Shown piece by piece: positions 30,214 through 42,179 of a DNA stretch of 64,000 bases; the stretch's first letter is position 1; every line of letters starts with the position of its first letter. The DNA comes from Isoetes taiwanensis (Eukaryota; Streptophyta; Lycopodiopsida; Isoetales; Isoetaceae). A model generated the notes under the pieces. It made no database searches and was not told where the DNA came from. It saw nothing but the letters and a program-made list of their open reading frames with translations. Position numbers and translations under genes: made by a program. The DNA is taken from positions 18,894,089 through 18,958,088 of the forward strand of contig JAJEKV010000005.1 of assembly GCA_021234155.1 (NCBI GenBank), given 5' to 3'.

Positions 30214-31283
30214 TTTTTTTTTTTTTTGAGAGAACGGGGTGTTTTTTATATTTATCAGAATAAAAAGTACAATGTTTCAAACATATAAAGGATTACTACA
30301 GGAGAAGCCTCAACATCTTCATCCTTTACGCGCAGAAACTTATTCTCCGCTCTATAAGCTAATATACATGAGGCGCATGGTGATCTCCCATATGGTGACC
30401 AGAAAAGACAAGAAGATACTGGAAAAAATAGCTCCCGAAGCTTTCTTTTACACATTGAAGAACCAAAGCGGATACTCTAGAAACACTGAAGATAGAAGGA
30501 AGTACCATAATATGAGACCAAATTAGTTGCTGCATTGTTGAGATGCAAAACAGTCAGCCTAAGTAGGCTAGACACACTTGCCCAGCCGCCAAGACTCCTC
30601 CCAAAAGTCTGGTTCATGATATATAAGCTTCTTCCTGCTCACATGATATCCCTAGCTTGGCCCCTAAATTGATCTCATTTCTTGCACTTCGAATCCATTC
30701 AAATAATTCCCAAATTCCACCAAAACCTCATGATAAAAGACAGATTCTGATCAATTCTTGAAAATTCTGTACCTTTCTGCTAGGAAGAAAGAACGGGAGA
30801 AGGAAACTGCTGCCTGACAGAGTAAACCCAGGTGTAATGAAGGTCTGATGATCAAGTTAGAAGCTGCTTCTCTTACCAAGCCTGTACCTAATCTACTCCA
30901 CCTTATAGGCGCCATTTTGCCTTTTCGGTGTGTCTCTGCAAGAAAGATTGGAAATGATCCTTCTCTTAAAAGCAAAGAACATTATGCTTTCATAAAACAA
31001 GAATGCTTTCAGAAGCAAAGAGCAGAGTAAGCCATGTTAGTGGCATGAAGGCATGAAGGAGACATGGAAAGAACCACCATAAAGCTGCTTCCAAGGAGAA
31101 AATTTACAAGAAACCTGGAAAAATTCTTCAAGACTGCCGGATCCCATGCTAGCATCTGCAAACAGGAAAAGAAGCCCTCGATTTTGGAGCAGCAGTGCCG
31201 GAATCGATGAGAGAGGGGCGGTTTCTCTCTCTCCCGGCCCTAGCCCTAGTAGCTGCCAAGGGCCAAGGCTAAGAACCATTCTT
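30214..31283 (-). mobile_element. Retroposed insertion with poly-A tail (LINE or processed copy)
   Basis: About 1.07 kb flanked by perfect 15-bp direct repeats CAACATGGAAGAATT (30199-30213 and 31284-31298). It starts on the plus strand with a T run, i.e. a poly-A tail on the minus strand. This is the hallmark of target-primed insertion by LINE machinery. No RT domain is visible. The minus-strand 5' side (ctctctctcccgg-type text) looks like a plant mRNA 5' UTR, so a processed transcript is as likely as a truncated LINE. Inserted into the third 95-bp unit. Confidence 0.8.
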
Positions 31284-31298
31284 CAACATGGAAGAATT

Positions 31299-33285
31299 AC
31301 ACTTGTAGAGTTGCATTTTGTAGATGCCATTTGAAGGCCTCACCAAGGAGCATTGATGTGAAGGCCAAGTTACGAAGAATTGAAGATCTACACGCAAATC
31401 AGCCTACCAAAGTCAAAATGCAACAATGAAGATACATCTCACTATTTTATTTGCTCTTAGCATTTGAATTCCATTTTACAGCCATCTTGACTTCCTCCTG
31501 ACCTCATTTGACCGTGTTTGACCCCATATTCCTTTTTTTTGCTTCAACAAAAAAAGGGGGGCAAAAGATCACGTTTGAAAATTCTACCTAGCATTTCTAT
31601 CAAAATGTTGAGAATATATGCCAAATCACCATGTGATATGCCACCTCAGCACTCATTTTGCCATCTCACCATACATTTGCCATCTCATCTTGACCACTTT
31701 TTCCAAACCACCATTTATTTTCCAAGTTGCTTGCTTACCAATTCCTGTTACCACATCATCATTTCCTTGCCACATCATCACCTTCACATTGCCATGTTAT
31801 CCCATTTTTGCCAAATCATCACCTATTTTTGCCACATTACCCATCTTTGACCATTTTTGCCTCCAAAAATAAAGGTGTTCATTTTCCAAAGTTTATTTTT
31901 CCATCGGATACTCGAAAAAATAAGTGGATTGGGCTTTGAAACTTTCAAAATTGACCTTGTTTTGATCTCCAAATTTGATTTCTTGAAAATTGTGCCCAAA
32001 CAAAAAAAAAAAAATATACAAAAATTGGTCTATCTATCCCAACCCACCTAGTCATCACCTCACCCACCACGTATACATTTGAAATTTCAAATGCGGTGTC
32101 ATATTTATAACCTAATCGAATTTCTTAGATTGGGCACGTAGGATATTATGCAAGTTTCTTGAAGAACCCTAAAAATTTTGATCAGGCAAGATTTGACCTT
32201 TTTTGGTAGAAGGGGATTTTGTATCAAACGAGTTTTTGAAGGTTGTTGCATGAAGGATGATCTGAATACCAGTGGTACTGGCCAATTTGTCTTCTGGAGC
32301 TCTGATCTACCTTTCTTGCTCCAAATGCATTCTTGATGCAAAATTATCACACTATATCTAATTTATGATCTTTTACTCTGTGCCCGAGATCCCAGAGCTT
32401 GAGTTTACTTGGAAAATGTCCCATGTGATGTCAAGATCAATGAAAATCTTTTTTCTCGAAGTTCTATTGTGAATGATTTACAAATTTGTGCACCTTCAAG
32501 TTTAAATATCTCAGGACAATTTTGCCCCTACCTCAAATCCATTTCTTGAGCATATGCACATGATATTAGACCCTAATCAGATCTGTGCCAATTAAAATCA
32601 TGCAAAAAGGCTTTATAAAACTCAAGATACAAAATTTGTTTGTTGCTTTTTCTCAAGGACGCAGGCCATCGCTGTAAATTTTGATCCACTTTGAACTCAT
32701 GTTTCTCCATCATCCCAACTCCAAATCAGGCAAAAGTTCTCACATATTCCTACAACTTTTATCTGATGTTCACTTCAAACGACAGTAGAAAAAAATGTTC
32801 AGCCAAACTGGAGATATCATCATTTGAGTGTGCATACCTAGGAAGTGCACTGGCCAAATTTTCTACCCACTTTGAAACTGATTTTCTTAGTCATCCCAGA
32901 TCCAATTTGAGCCAAAAATTTTCCCACACATCTAATTACAACTACCTCATTTTGCTCTAGAGATCCTAAAGTAATTGATACTTTTTGAAAATTTTGCACA
33001 AAGATTGGTTGCCTTAAGCAGCATGGGGGTTCTAACCATGTAGAATCCACTGAGGTTGATCCAAAGTGCCAGGTTTCGGATCAACATTTTGGAGATTCTA
33101 CCGAGATCTCTCACCTGGTAGGGATTACTCAAATGGCTTCTTTCTTTCGAGATCCAGCAGGTTCAACTCTTCATATCAAAGTGTGTATATCTATGGATGA
33201 ATTTTCCATTCAAACCCAAAGCCTACTAGCGCCTATAGCCCAAGGAATGCTAAAGCCTCTTGACAACTTATGATCCCAACTATTG
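31299..33285. other. AT-rich spacer with degenerate CCACATCATC repeats
   Basis: From about 31615 to 31860 a degenerate repeat of the type ccaaatcatcacc / gccacatcatc recurs roughly every 15-25 bases. The rest is AT-rich without recognised genes. The small open frames on both strands show no domain. Confidence 0.4.
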
Positions 33286-34274
33286 GATTGTGCTTATGTT
33301 AATATCTAAACCAGAGGTATATGTCATATGGATGGGCTTTCCCCTTTTTTTGAAGGACTTGAGCCTTTATTATCCAGAGAAAGTTACAGAGTACAATGGG
33401 GACTAATAACTCAGTGGAGAGAATGTCCACCAGAGCACAAAACCCCACTCAAATACAACATCTAAACAATATGAAGAGTAAGCAAAAACTCATAAGTAGG
33501 TATGAATCTGAAGATAGTGCTCCCAAATACGGCTCTTCACCTCATTAGCAATTGATGAGCACCTGAATGCTTTGATAATTCGTTGTTGGGCATCAATGAT
33601 CCATGCAGAAGCTAAATGAAATGCCCTTTTTGCCAAATTATCCCAACTACTTGGATAGACTGCTAATAACACCTGCTGGCTATTCAAATCGCAACGAAAG
33701 AGGCCTTGAAGCCACAACCAAGCATGTCTGACATGTCTACATAGGAAGAAGCAATGCTCAATTGTCTCGTCCCTCTGTGCACATAAGGGACAAAGTGCAG
33801 ATACCTCTGGACGAAATCTATGCACCAGAATATTAACGCGCAGACAACGATGAATGACTTGCCACCATAAAACAGATACTTATGGGATGGAGTAGTTTAT
33901 CCCATACCCATTTCCATAATGTTTTCTGCCGATCCCTAGGAATGACCAAAGGCCACTTGGACGAAAGAGGCAAGACGTCCGCAGCAAGCAAGACCTTGTA
34001 CATGGAATTCACCAACTTATCAGCTTTGACACGCGCATGAACTACTCAAGGCTGGGGGTCATCCACTTGTGCTATTGGAGGAAGAATTGAAGACATCTTC
34101 TGCCAAATAGCTCGATCCCACCTTAAAAGGAGGATGGGCTTCAATCTTGAATGTTGTAACCCCTTGATTGCATGTTCTTGGATCCTAGATTGATCCATAT
34201 AGCCACCTCCCCATCCATATGACATATACCTCTGCTTTAGATACTAGCATTATCATAAGCATAAGCATGCAATC
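33286..34274. repeat. Inverted repeat arms around a LINE fragment
   Basis: Left arm 33286-33336 and right arm 34210-34274 are inverted copies; the core cagaggtatatgtcatatgg is perfect and the outer part (atctaaa, tgcttatg, gattg) imperfect. They enclose the LINE piece at 33340-34205. Inverted arms do not suit a simple LINE insertion, which gives direct repeats. Confidence 0.8.
33490..34205 (-). pseudogene. LINE ORF2 C-terminal fragment (zf-RVT)
   Basis: Minus-strand frames read ILLLRWDRAIWQKM, VNSMYKVLLAADVLPLSSKW, LWKWVWDKLLHPISICFM, then the RT zinc-binding motif CPLCAQRDETIEHCFFLC (C-x2-C...H-x4-C) with HVRHAWLWLQGLF. This is the region downstream of RT in plant LINEs. 5' truncated, with a weak poly-T tail side near 33345-33351. 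Confidence 0.85.
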
Positions 34275-34296
34275 TAGGGATTGTGAAAGAAAAATT

Positions 34297-34519
34297 ATTT
34301 AGTTGTTGTTAGTAGCACAGCAGCAGGTGTTGCAAGGAAGTGCATCTTGTTTCTAGTAGAGCTAGAGTGAAGTGATAATGCCACTAGAGTTAGGATCTAT
34401 ATAAGAGATTAAGGACTCTAGTTGCACTATCACTTCACTCTAGCTCTACTAGCAGTGAACTAAGTGCACTTCCTTGCAACACCCACTTAACTGGTTGTGC
34501 TACTAACACTTAACTAAAT
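34297..34519. mobile_element. Foldback MITE-like hairpin
   Basis: About 223 bp almost wholly self-complementary: tttagttgttgttagtagca, ggtgttgcaaggaagtgca, agtagagctagagtgaagtg on the left pair with cacttcactctagctctact, tgcacttccttgcaacacc, gtgctactaacacttaac on the right, around a loop of about 20 bases (34391-34411). No coding capacity. The flanking duplication was not resolved. Confidence 0.8.
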
Positions 34520-34983
34520 GTGCTTTCTCTTCACAACTTTCTTTAAACACTTGGCACTTCTTGTATGCATTGATGCCACGTGTCTCTAAATATAAGACAT
34601 AGGTTGAATAGTCCTATATGACCTATGGCCCAACATTTGTATGTAATAATCTCCTCCCCCTTTTACAACCTTGCCCTCAAGATCATACTCGGATCAATAT
34701 AGTTGTTTTACACTTTTTCCCTTTAGAACAGTAACCATCTATCGTCAGTTGCTTCCTAACTGAACATATTCTTATTCCCTTGCCGACTAAAAAATTGATG
34801 TCTACCTCCAACTTATTGTGGCCTTAATCCCGTAACATATCGTTTAAGATCTTTAATTCAAAGATCTTCTTTAAACTTGATTAATTCAAAGTCAGAGCAC
34901 CATCTGTGCATGACTTGGCATTATACATACTTGAGGTTCTAGATAAACGTCTGCAATTACTCAGCCCTCAGTAGTCATTATCT
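34520..34983. other. Unassigned AT-rich DNA
   Basis: No recognised gene or repeat. An 'ccccttttacaaccttgccc' stretch resembles text near plant LTR elements but is not conclusive. Confidence 0.25.
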
Positions 34984-35155
34984 CCGCTTGTCTAGTACCA
35001 TCATTACTGCAAAGGTTTTTCCCTTGAAAACCTTTCGAGGCAGGGGTTTTTTAATCCTAGTAGTAATGATTGTACTAGCCCATTGTATGGGTCCCATGAC
35101 CTATTGGTCTCCGTGGACGTTAAAAAAACTATTCTATTCTATTCTATTCTTCTCA
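34984..35155 (+). mobile_element. LINE 3' end with CTATT microsatellite tail
   Basis: Shares with 36030-36186 the order ggtttttccctygaaaacc, ggggttttttaatcc, gtagtaat, gggtcccat, gaccgattggtctccgtgga (approximately), then a tail of ctattctattctatt instead of poly-A. Severely 5' truncated. Confidence 0.75.
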
Positions 35156-35539
35156 GTTAGAAGACATTAGCTGGTCGTACTCCTTCAATCTACAGGTGGC
35201 ATCTAAGATCGGCTGGTTCCTTTTCCACTGAATCAGGTATTTCCACAATCCTCGACAATAGCTTCTGATAGTGAGTGTTACAATCACTTCGGGTGCTATA
35301 GGAGGCAAGGCGCTATAGGTATTGCAATGAGCCTAACCCTTGTTTAACTATTGCCCATACATATTTTGGCTTACACGGAATGCCTGTGCACTTTGTTCCT
35401 AGCTTATAAGCTATAGTGGTCCCTTAAGTACTCTTTAGGATATAGCATGGAGAATGTCAATTTCTTAACAAAAAAGGCTTCAAGATCCAACCTTGATCAC
35501 TGGACTAGATCATTGTATGCAATAATAATTCACCTTCCC
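35156..35539. other. Unassigned spacer
   Basis: No gene recognised between the two LINE ends. Confidence 0.25.
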
Positions 35540-36186
35540 CTAAGGTCAAAACGGCCCATTACAAGGAGCACATCAACCCCGTGTTAGCCCGGGGCCCACA
35601 GCTCTACCTGCATTCCCAGCTACCCCTGAAAAAGCGCAGACTCATTGCCTCCATTCGCACAGGTGCCCACCATCTTTGCATCGAGACGGGCAGGTGGATT
35701 GGGGAGCCCCGCCAGGACAGGCTCTGTCAGTGCTGTCAAACGGGTGCCATTGAGGATGAGTCTCACACTTTCCAGAGTTGCCCAGCGTTCAGTCAGATCC
35801 GGGCTAGATACGCTCCCTTAGTACGGCCGGACTTGCCCCTACATTTGCGGATGAACACACCGTCAGTACGTGCCCTGGGGTTGTACATTCAGGAGGTAAT
35901 GGACCTGCGAGCTCACCTTTGCCCCCGCCTGGTTGCCCGCTGATTAGGCACTACGGGTGCGGTGCATGAGTGTATATATTTATGTGTTTTTGCATTTTAT
36001 ATATTAGGACAGTTTGTCAGCAGGCTGATTGCTGCCACGGTTTTTCCCTCGAAAACCCTTCGGGGCGGGGGTTTTTTAATCCGGGTAGTAATCCGCTTGC
36101 TGTGTTTTTGTATTGGGTCCCATAGACCGATTGGTCTCCGTGGACGATAAAAATATCTTCCTTCCTTCCTTCCTTCCTTCCTTCCT
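35540..36186 (+). mobile_element. LINE 3' fragment with CTTC tail
   Basis: A frame to 35943 (HYKEHINPVLARGPQLYLHS, RRLIASIRTGAHHLCIETGR) has a zinc-binding motif of the LINE C-terminus (CQCCQTGAIEDESHTFQSC). A 3' UTR follows with ggttttttaatccgggtagt and ends in repeated cttcctt (36160-36186). The same 3' end is at 34984-35155. Not the family of the minus-strand LINE at 33490. 5' truncated. Confidence 0.85.
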
Positions 36187-37984
36187 AAGGCATTAACTAG
36201 TTAAGACTTTATCTTCGGCCGATCTTGGGTATTTTTTTTCCTTAATATATGTTACTCATATCTACAGTGTATATCATTGGTCCAATATCATTTAAGATCT
36301 AATTCAGGTCACTTGTCAGCTATCCTGACCTTCGTACCTCAAAGTGCCTCATAACCTCAATGTGACTCTGTAATAAGAATTAATTTAGACCTCTTGTTCC
36401 AATAAGTACCTTGAGAGTTTCTCACTTTCTTTAGTGAGAGATTGGAACTCTCATTCTCTATTATTTAATTTCTTCATACCATCAATAATTATGGATTAGT
36501 ATATGCAACCTCACCGGCACAAGTCTTTTGCAAACGTTTGTCTTGCGTAATAGATCCTCTATAGGCGTCCAATCAGGAGCCATATTTGCAACCCTTTACC
36601 CATCGAAATTAATATCATGAGGACGCCAATAATATATAGCCTAGTTGTATAGCACCAATTAATATGATGGTCATAGCATATAGTGCCTTTTTACCACAAG
36701 TTGCTAAATGTTTTCATAGCCCAACTTGCAATCATGCATGGGTGTCTTACTTGAAACTCTAACCTGCATAAAATCTGCACAAAATATCATTTAATTCAAG
36801 GTTAGTTACCTGCCTATCAAGAAAAATTCTTGATACAATTGACAACCTCACTTGATGCAATCGTCATTTATAAGTATTCGCCAATAACTTTCAAGTTTAA
36901 AAATATTTGTTACCCTTAGATCACTCATTTTATTCCATCATAGAATACCCTTATTCTACTCAAATTTGTACTTCCGATACCTCCACTAGATTGCAAGTAA
37001 CATCCTAAAATATTGAAAAATGTGATTATAAAAAACTCGTGCAAAAACCTCAATTCTCGGATCCTTCACATAGAACAATTCTGTTTTCCTTACCTTTCCT
37101 CCCCTTTTAAATGAACAAGCCCTCTTGTTAAGGAATATGGACTGAGGTCCTTTCAAAAGAAGGATTTTATTATGGCAATCTTAACATGTATATTTTGCAT
37201 GTGTTGAACCATCCTAGATTTATAAAAACCCTAGATATTTCAAAAGTAATCGAGAACTTCTTCTTGGCTTCGCTTGAGCACAAAATAGCCCTAACTAAAT
37301 CGAGTATAGCTCATGTTTTACAGTCATTTCTAAGAATTCCACAAAGACTAGTTTCACATTTACAGGACCTCAGGCAGTAAATAAGCAAGTTAGGAAATAA
37401 GCAAATACTCTTACTATTGTTATATGAACACCTTTGCAAGGTTGAAAAGCCTATATTTCAGCAAGAATATTAAATGGCGATACTCCTGTATTCCCCAGAG
37501 TCTCTATGCGAACTGTAACTCTTCGAGATGGAGCCAATCGATTGTAATTTCTGACATCCACCGAGAAGATGCCATTTGAACAATCTGGTTCTTGGATGCT
37601 CCTGGAGCTTAGATGACAGAGAGCATTCAAAAATGATCAACCCTCCTTATTCATGCTCAGTAGACAAAACTAGATTTAGTCAGGTTGATTCTTAAAATAG
37701 AAAACCACTGCTTTGCATATCATCCGCTTGATGCAACTCTCAGATTCAAGCCAGATCATTCTTAATCTGATGTATATTTGAGTTAACTAGGCATCCTAAA
37801 AATAACATTTGCAAAAACCTTCATTGTAACTGTTGTCCATGCCAGACCTTTTAGACTTGGCTATTTTATAAAACATGGCTACCTGTCACACATGATTCGG
37901 AACATGTTGTGTATGTTGATAATTTAATGGTCAAGGCAAAATAACCAAATCGTTTAAAGACGAACAGATGTTACCAAATACTCA
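36187..37984. other. Unassigned AT-rich DNA
   Basis: No recognised coding, repeat or RNA feature in about 1.8 kb. Confidence 0.3.
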
Positions 37985-38130
37985 TGTTAGGACCAGAATT
38001 AACAATTGCTAAAGACAGTAGCTCCTATATGCCAAGAACATCTATATTTGTTCTATTCCGTGATTGTTTCAAGAACATTTTCAACATGTTTTCCTTCATT
38101 TCGTAGTTGATTCTATGTTCTTTGAATTCA
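37985..38130 (+). repeat. Possible short copia LTR
   Basis: Begins TGTTAGGACC and ends GAATTCA, four bases before a tRNA-iMet primer site. 146 bp is short but within the copia range. No matching 3' LTR was found, so the start is uncertain. Confidence 0.4.
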
Positions 38131-38134
38131 AATA

Positions 38135-38147
38135 TGGTATCAGAGCA
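38135..38147 (+). promoter_or_regulatory. Primer-binding site, tRNA-iMet type
   Basis: TGGTATCAGAGCA, followed by a copia gag about 60 bases downstream. Confidence 0.8.
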
Positions 38148-38169
38148 GACTTGACTTTGAGGGCGTGCT

Positions 38170-38542
38170 AAAGGGAAATCAAGACAAAAATTGAAGATTT
38201 ATATCATGCCTATTACTGGATTATTAGAGTACATGCAAACTTATATGAGAAAGACCTGTGGGGAATTGTCAACGGTGATGAACCAAAGTCTGAGATGGAT
38301 GCGAGAGATTTGATAGTTTTTACAAAGGCTTAGGCAAAGAGTCCTAAGTTTGAGGAAATTAAGACCAATGAATTGAGAAAATAGGCCTTGGCTAAATGGA
38401 TACAGAGAGACTAGACAGCAAAGAGCAGGATCCTATGTCATGGTAAATTTTAAAGGCCCTAAATGTTCTTTTATTGAAATTAAGGTTGGCTAAACCTATG
38501 AAAAACAAAAGTTCATAGATGTTTATGTTGGCAAAATTTGAT
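38170..38542 (+). pseudogene. Copia gag, N-terminal part
   Basis: Readable gag text with stops: YWIIRVHANLYEKDLWGIV, EIKTNELRK, ALAKWIQRD, NVLLLKLRLAKPMKNK. Continues at 39597 after the inserted gypsy piece. Confidence 0.8.
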
Positions 38543-39596
38543 AAAAGAAAGTCCTGTAGTTATCTCCCCACTTGGCTAAAATATAAAATTTATATAATAT
38601 GAAATTCTTGGCCCTACCTATGGCTTATCACTAATAGAGTTGGAGGCTTTGCAGTCTTTACATCGAGGAGAATCTCGCAAATGGGTTTATCCACATTCTC
38701 AGTCACCTACAAGGGCTGCCATCTTCTTTGTCTCTAAGAAGGATGGTTCTTCGTGGTTGGTTGTCGATTACCATGGCCTCAACAAGATCATAGTGCATAA
38801 TCAATGTCTTCTTTCTTTGATTCCAGAGTTGCTTGAGCAGCTCCAAGGCGCAGGTACTTCACCAAGTTTGATCTCCATGGGGCCTACACTTTTATTCAGA
38901 TCAGAAGCTGATGAGTTGAAGACAACTTTTCGAACTTCATATGGTCATTTTGAGTATACTATCATGTCCTTTGGCCTTAACAATACTCCAAAGTCTTTCA
39001 ACACATTGCTAACAATGTTCTTTCTAAGTTTTTGGGCCTCTGTAATATCATTTATTTGGATGATATTGGATTTACTCAAGACTCTAGAGGAGCATGAGGA
39101 GCATGTAAGGTTCGCAAGGAGTTGCGTAGAACATGGATTTTATGCCAAGTCGAGAAGTGTCAATTCAACAAGGACAATGTTGAGTTCTTTGGCTATCATA
39201 TCACACCTCGTGGTGCCTCCATAGATCTAGAGAAGATCTCAGACAGCTTTTGATTGAAAACACCTTCCTTAGTTAACAATATACAATGCTTTTTGGGGTT
39301 TTGCTAATTTTTATAGCCACTTCATCAAGGATTATTTAGAGATTACCTTGCCTTTGACACGTCTTACCAGGAAGAGCATTTTGTTTGAGTGGTTAGTTGA
39401 AGCGGAATCATCATTCTCAATTTGAAGCATGCTCTCATAGCGACATTGTCCTTGCACATCCAAATCCTTTGCATCCTTGTGTTCTCAAACTTGACGCCTC
39501 AGATTTTGCTTTTGGTAGCATCTTGTCACATGAAGGGGATGGTTCTTATAAGAGGAAACACTTTCCACCCAAACAAACTTGTATGTAAACATTTAT
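38543..39596 (+). mobile_element. Gypsy RT fragment inserted in copia gag
   Basis: RT text of a Ty3/gypsy element: PTRAAIFFVSKKDGSSWLVV, DYHGLNKIIVHNQC, DELKTTFRTSYGHFEYTIMS, FGLNN, FFGYHITPRGASIDLEKIS and part of RNase H (DASDFAFGSILSHEGDGS), with several frameshifts. TTTGATA occurs at both edges (38537-38543 and 39598-39604), a possible target-site duplication. The family differs from gypsy elements 1 and 2 (no chromovirus wording). Confidence 0.7.
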
Positions 39597-40385
39597 TTTT
39601 GATACAAAATTGAGAGAAGAAATGAGTATGGAAGAGCACATTGGAACTATTAGGCAAGCAATAAAGCAAATCAGAGGGTATGAACAAAGGATTAGATGAT
39701 GATTTGGTTGTAGGAGCCTTTCTGTTAGACTGCCTAATTCGTACAATAATGTGAAGAACATTATTGGATTGGTTGAGAAGGTAGACCTGGAATGGGCATG
39801 TCAACAGCTACTTTTGGAAGAAAAGAATCAAAAGGGCAGAAAGAAAAGCCCTTCTAAAGATTTTCATGCTTTGGTGACTGGAAGAGAAGAAACTAGAAAA
39901 TGCTACAATTGTGGTCAAATTGGACATCCTAAAGATTGTGCAGAACTTGATAAGAGGACCTGATAAAACAAAAGATAATGGAAGAAAGGAGGAAGAAAAA
40001 GCATATAAAGCCGCCAAAGTGAAGTCCTACATTTCCTCATCTGACTCAGAACGGGATTTGCATAGTTGAAGAACCAATGTGATCAAACTAGCATGGTATG
40101 AGGTTTTTTTTCATTGTTACTCTATTTTCCAAACGTGGTATTTTTAGAATGATAACGGTACTTGTAGAATGCTTGCAATTTTGCTATGACAGATTATACA
40201 TATGAGTAGTTGAATATTTTATGGCACAGACTCATATGGAATTTGGTTAGATTATGGAGCCACGGATCATATGATACCTAACCGAGAACTTTTTGTGGAA
40301 TACCGAGGTGAAACAAGGGTAAAAATAGATAAGGGAAATCTTGATATTGCTGGAGTTGAAAGTATCAAGTTACAAATGCCTATTG
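39597..40385 (+). pseudogene. Copia gag zinc knuckle and protease
   Basis: Gag resumes with KLREEMSMEEHIGTIRQAIK, IIGLVEKVDLEWACQQLL and a CCHC knuckle (CYNCGQIGHPKDC at 39901-39939). The protease motif WLDYGATDHMI (usually DSGAT, so the active-site Ser is Tyr) follows at about 40245. The frame is cut at about 40385 by the DIRS-like element. Confidence 0.85.
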
Positions 40386-41060
40386 AACAAGCGCTGCAAG
40401 AGATGAACAGAGCAAAAAGCCGAATCAGTACCGGCAATTAAGACCTCCTGGTCGGCTGCAATCTGGTCACATTTAGACTTTCGGATTGCCACGCAGACAT
40501 GATCCTAGAAAAAGGTCAGATCCCGCCAACTCAAGTGGAGGGCCTCGAAAATATGGAGAAAGCCAGCAAAACATAAGGTGACTAATGAGGCTTTCATCAA
40601 ATCCCCGCCACCGCAAGGCTCGGAGCAAACGATAAGATAACTAGACGGACGTGAGCAGCAGTGAGGGGCAACTGCGACTGAGGTGTTGGCCGAAGCCGAG
40701 GGGCAGACTGACGGACCAATAGGGGCAAAAGACCCGAACAAGAAGAAGAGGCATTAATCAAACTGTGGAAAAATGAGATGGCAGCAGAAGCACCATTCAT
40801 CGAGGATAGGCGCTAGCAGGAAGACATGGAAGAGGCCAAGAAGGCCGCGACATGGATGGACGAAGCAAGAAGGAAAGGGACACCTTAGGACATGCACCAA
40901 GACCCAAACCACCGTCAGGCAGAGGCATACGCAAGTAGGGTAGAAGCAGCACGGGATTGAAGGATGGAGGTGAGGATAGGAGCCACAAAAACAGGGGAGA
41001 CTACAGAAAAATGCGGTAAAACATCTGAAACACACAACACGATAACATAATCAAAACCGA
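40386..41060 (-). pseudogene. DIRS-like tyrosine recombinase, truncated
   Basis: Minus-strand frames give SPVFVAPILTSILQSRAAST, LAYASA and PLTAAHVRLVILSF, then HIFEALHLSWRDLTF followed by IRKSKCDQ. This is the typical Arg-block and SKTDQ region of DIRS/Ngaro tyrosine recombinases. The downstream catalytic H-x-x-R and Tyr would lie left of 40386 and are missing, since copia sequence begins there. Several stops. Confidence 0.7.
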
Positions 41061-42110
41061 ATCACATCGCCAACCTTCATTCAAATACACAACATAGAGC
41101 AAATATAGCCACATTTCATTTTTCACCCGCAAGACGTGAGATCGACGGGAGCAAAGCCCGAGAAGCCTCATGAAAAAATAATGCATCTACAACAAATGGC
41201 TACCAGGAATTCGTGTCAGAAGCGACCAACAGCCACCAAGGGGCGAAAGACGATAAAAAGACAACCAATGTCACATGGTGCAAAATAGCAGAGACCAAGG
41301 AGGCAGGAGGAAAGCAAAAATTGCTGAACAAGCATTAATTGTAGGAAAAAGCATCAGGGGTAATCTGAAAAGAGTAAGCATCCTTGGTATTGAACACGGG
41401 AAGTAAAGCATTAGACGGGCTAACAAAGCGGCCGACATGGTGAGGGCCTTACTAAGACTCAATCAAGCTAAAAACCTCAGAGGAAAGGGAGAACTCGTCG
41501 AACTTACAAATCTTAGATAAATAGTTAGCCCACTCATTGTCCAAACGGGGAACCCACAATGGCTCGAGTCGAATCTTATGGTGATAACAAAAAATGAAGA
41601 GCTTGACTAAAAGCAAATGGAGAAATAGAGATGGGGAACCACCCTTTTGTAACAAGAATGCGACATTCTGATTATCGCCACGAGCAACCACAACTTAATT
41701 AAAGAGAAGGCTAGCAAAATGGTGCAACAATTGGAGCAGGGCAAACAACTCACCCATGTAGAGGATTGAAGATGCTCGGGTGTGGTAAAAAAGCCATGAA
41801 AGGAGAGAACAATGTACCAGGAATAGACAGCCAACCACCCCAACCCTTGTGAAATCGAGGGTGAGTTTTGTGAGGAGAAGCGGCCAAAGAGGACAACGGT
41901 CAAATCTGAACACAATAGTCTGCCAAAGATATAGCTCGTGACGTGAAAGGGAGGAAAGCTGAAAACGAGTATCCCAAAGCTCGGGGCAGTAGAGATCAGA
42001 GTGAAGACCTGAAGTCAAGACAACACAAAGGTGGCCAAAACTAGACGCAGAAACCAAGAAAGCGGGCAACCAAGCGGGCGGAGATTACAGGAGCAACAAG
42101 CAAGCCAGAA
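41061..42110 (-). pseudogene. DIRS-like RNase H region and spacer
   Basis: Frames 42069-41695 and 41915-41607 carry RNase H-like text following RT (RLVARFLGFCV, DLTVVLFGRFSSQNSP, GWGG-like GLGWLAVYSW). The call rests mainly on its place between RT and recombinase. Frameshifted. Confidence 0.5.
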
Positions 42111-42179
42111 CATAAAGATAAAGCGCGGAACTTTTTAGAGGCTGAGATGCAGGACAAACCATCATGGGAATCGACTATG

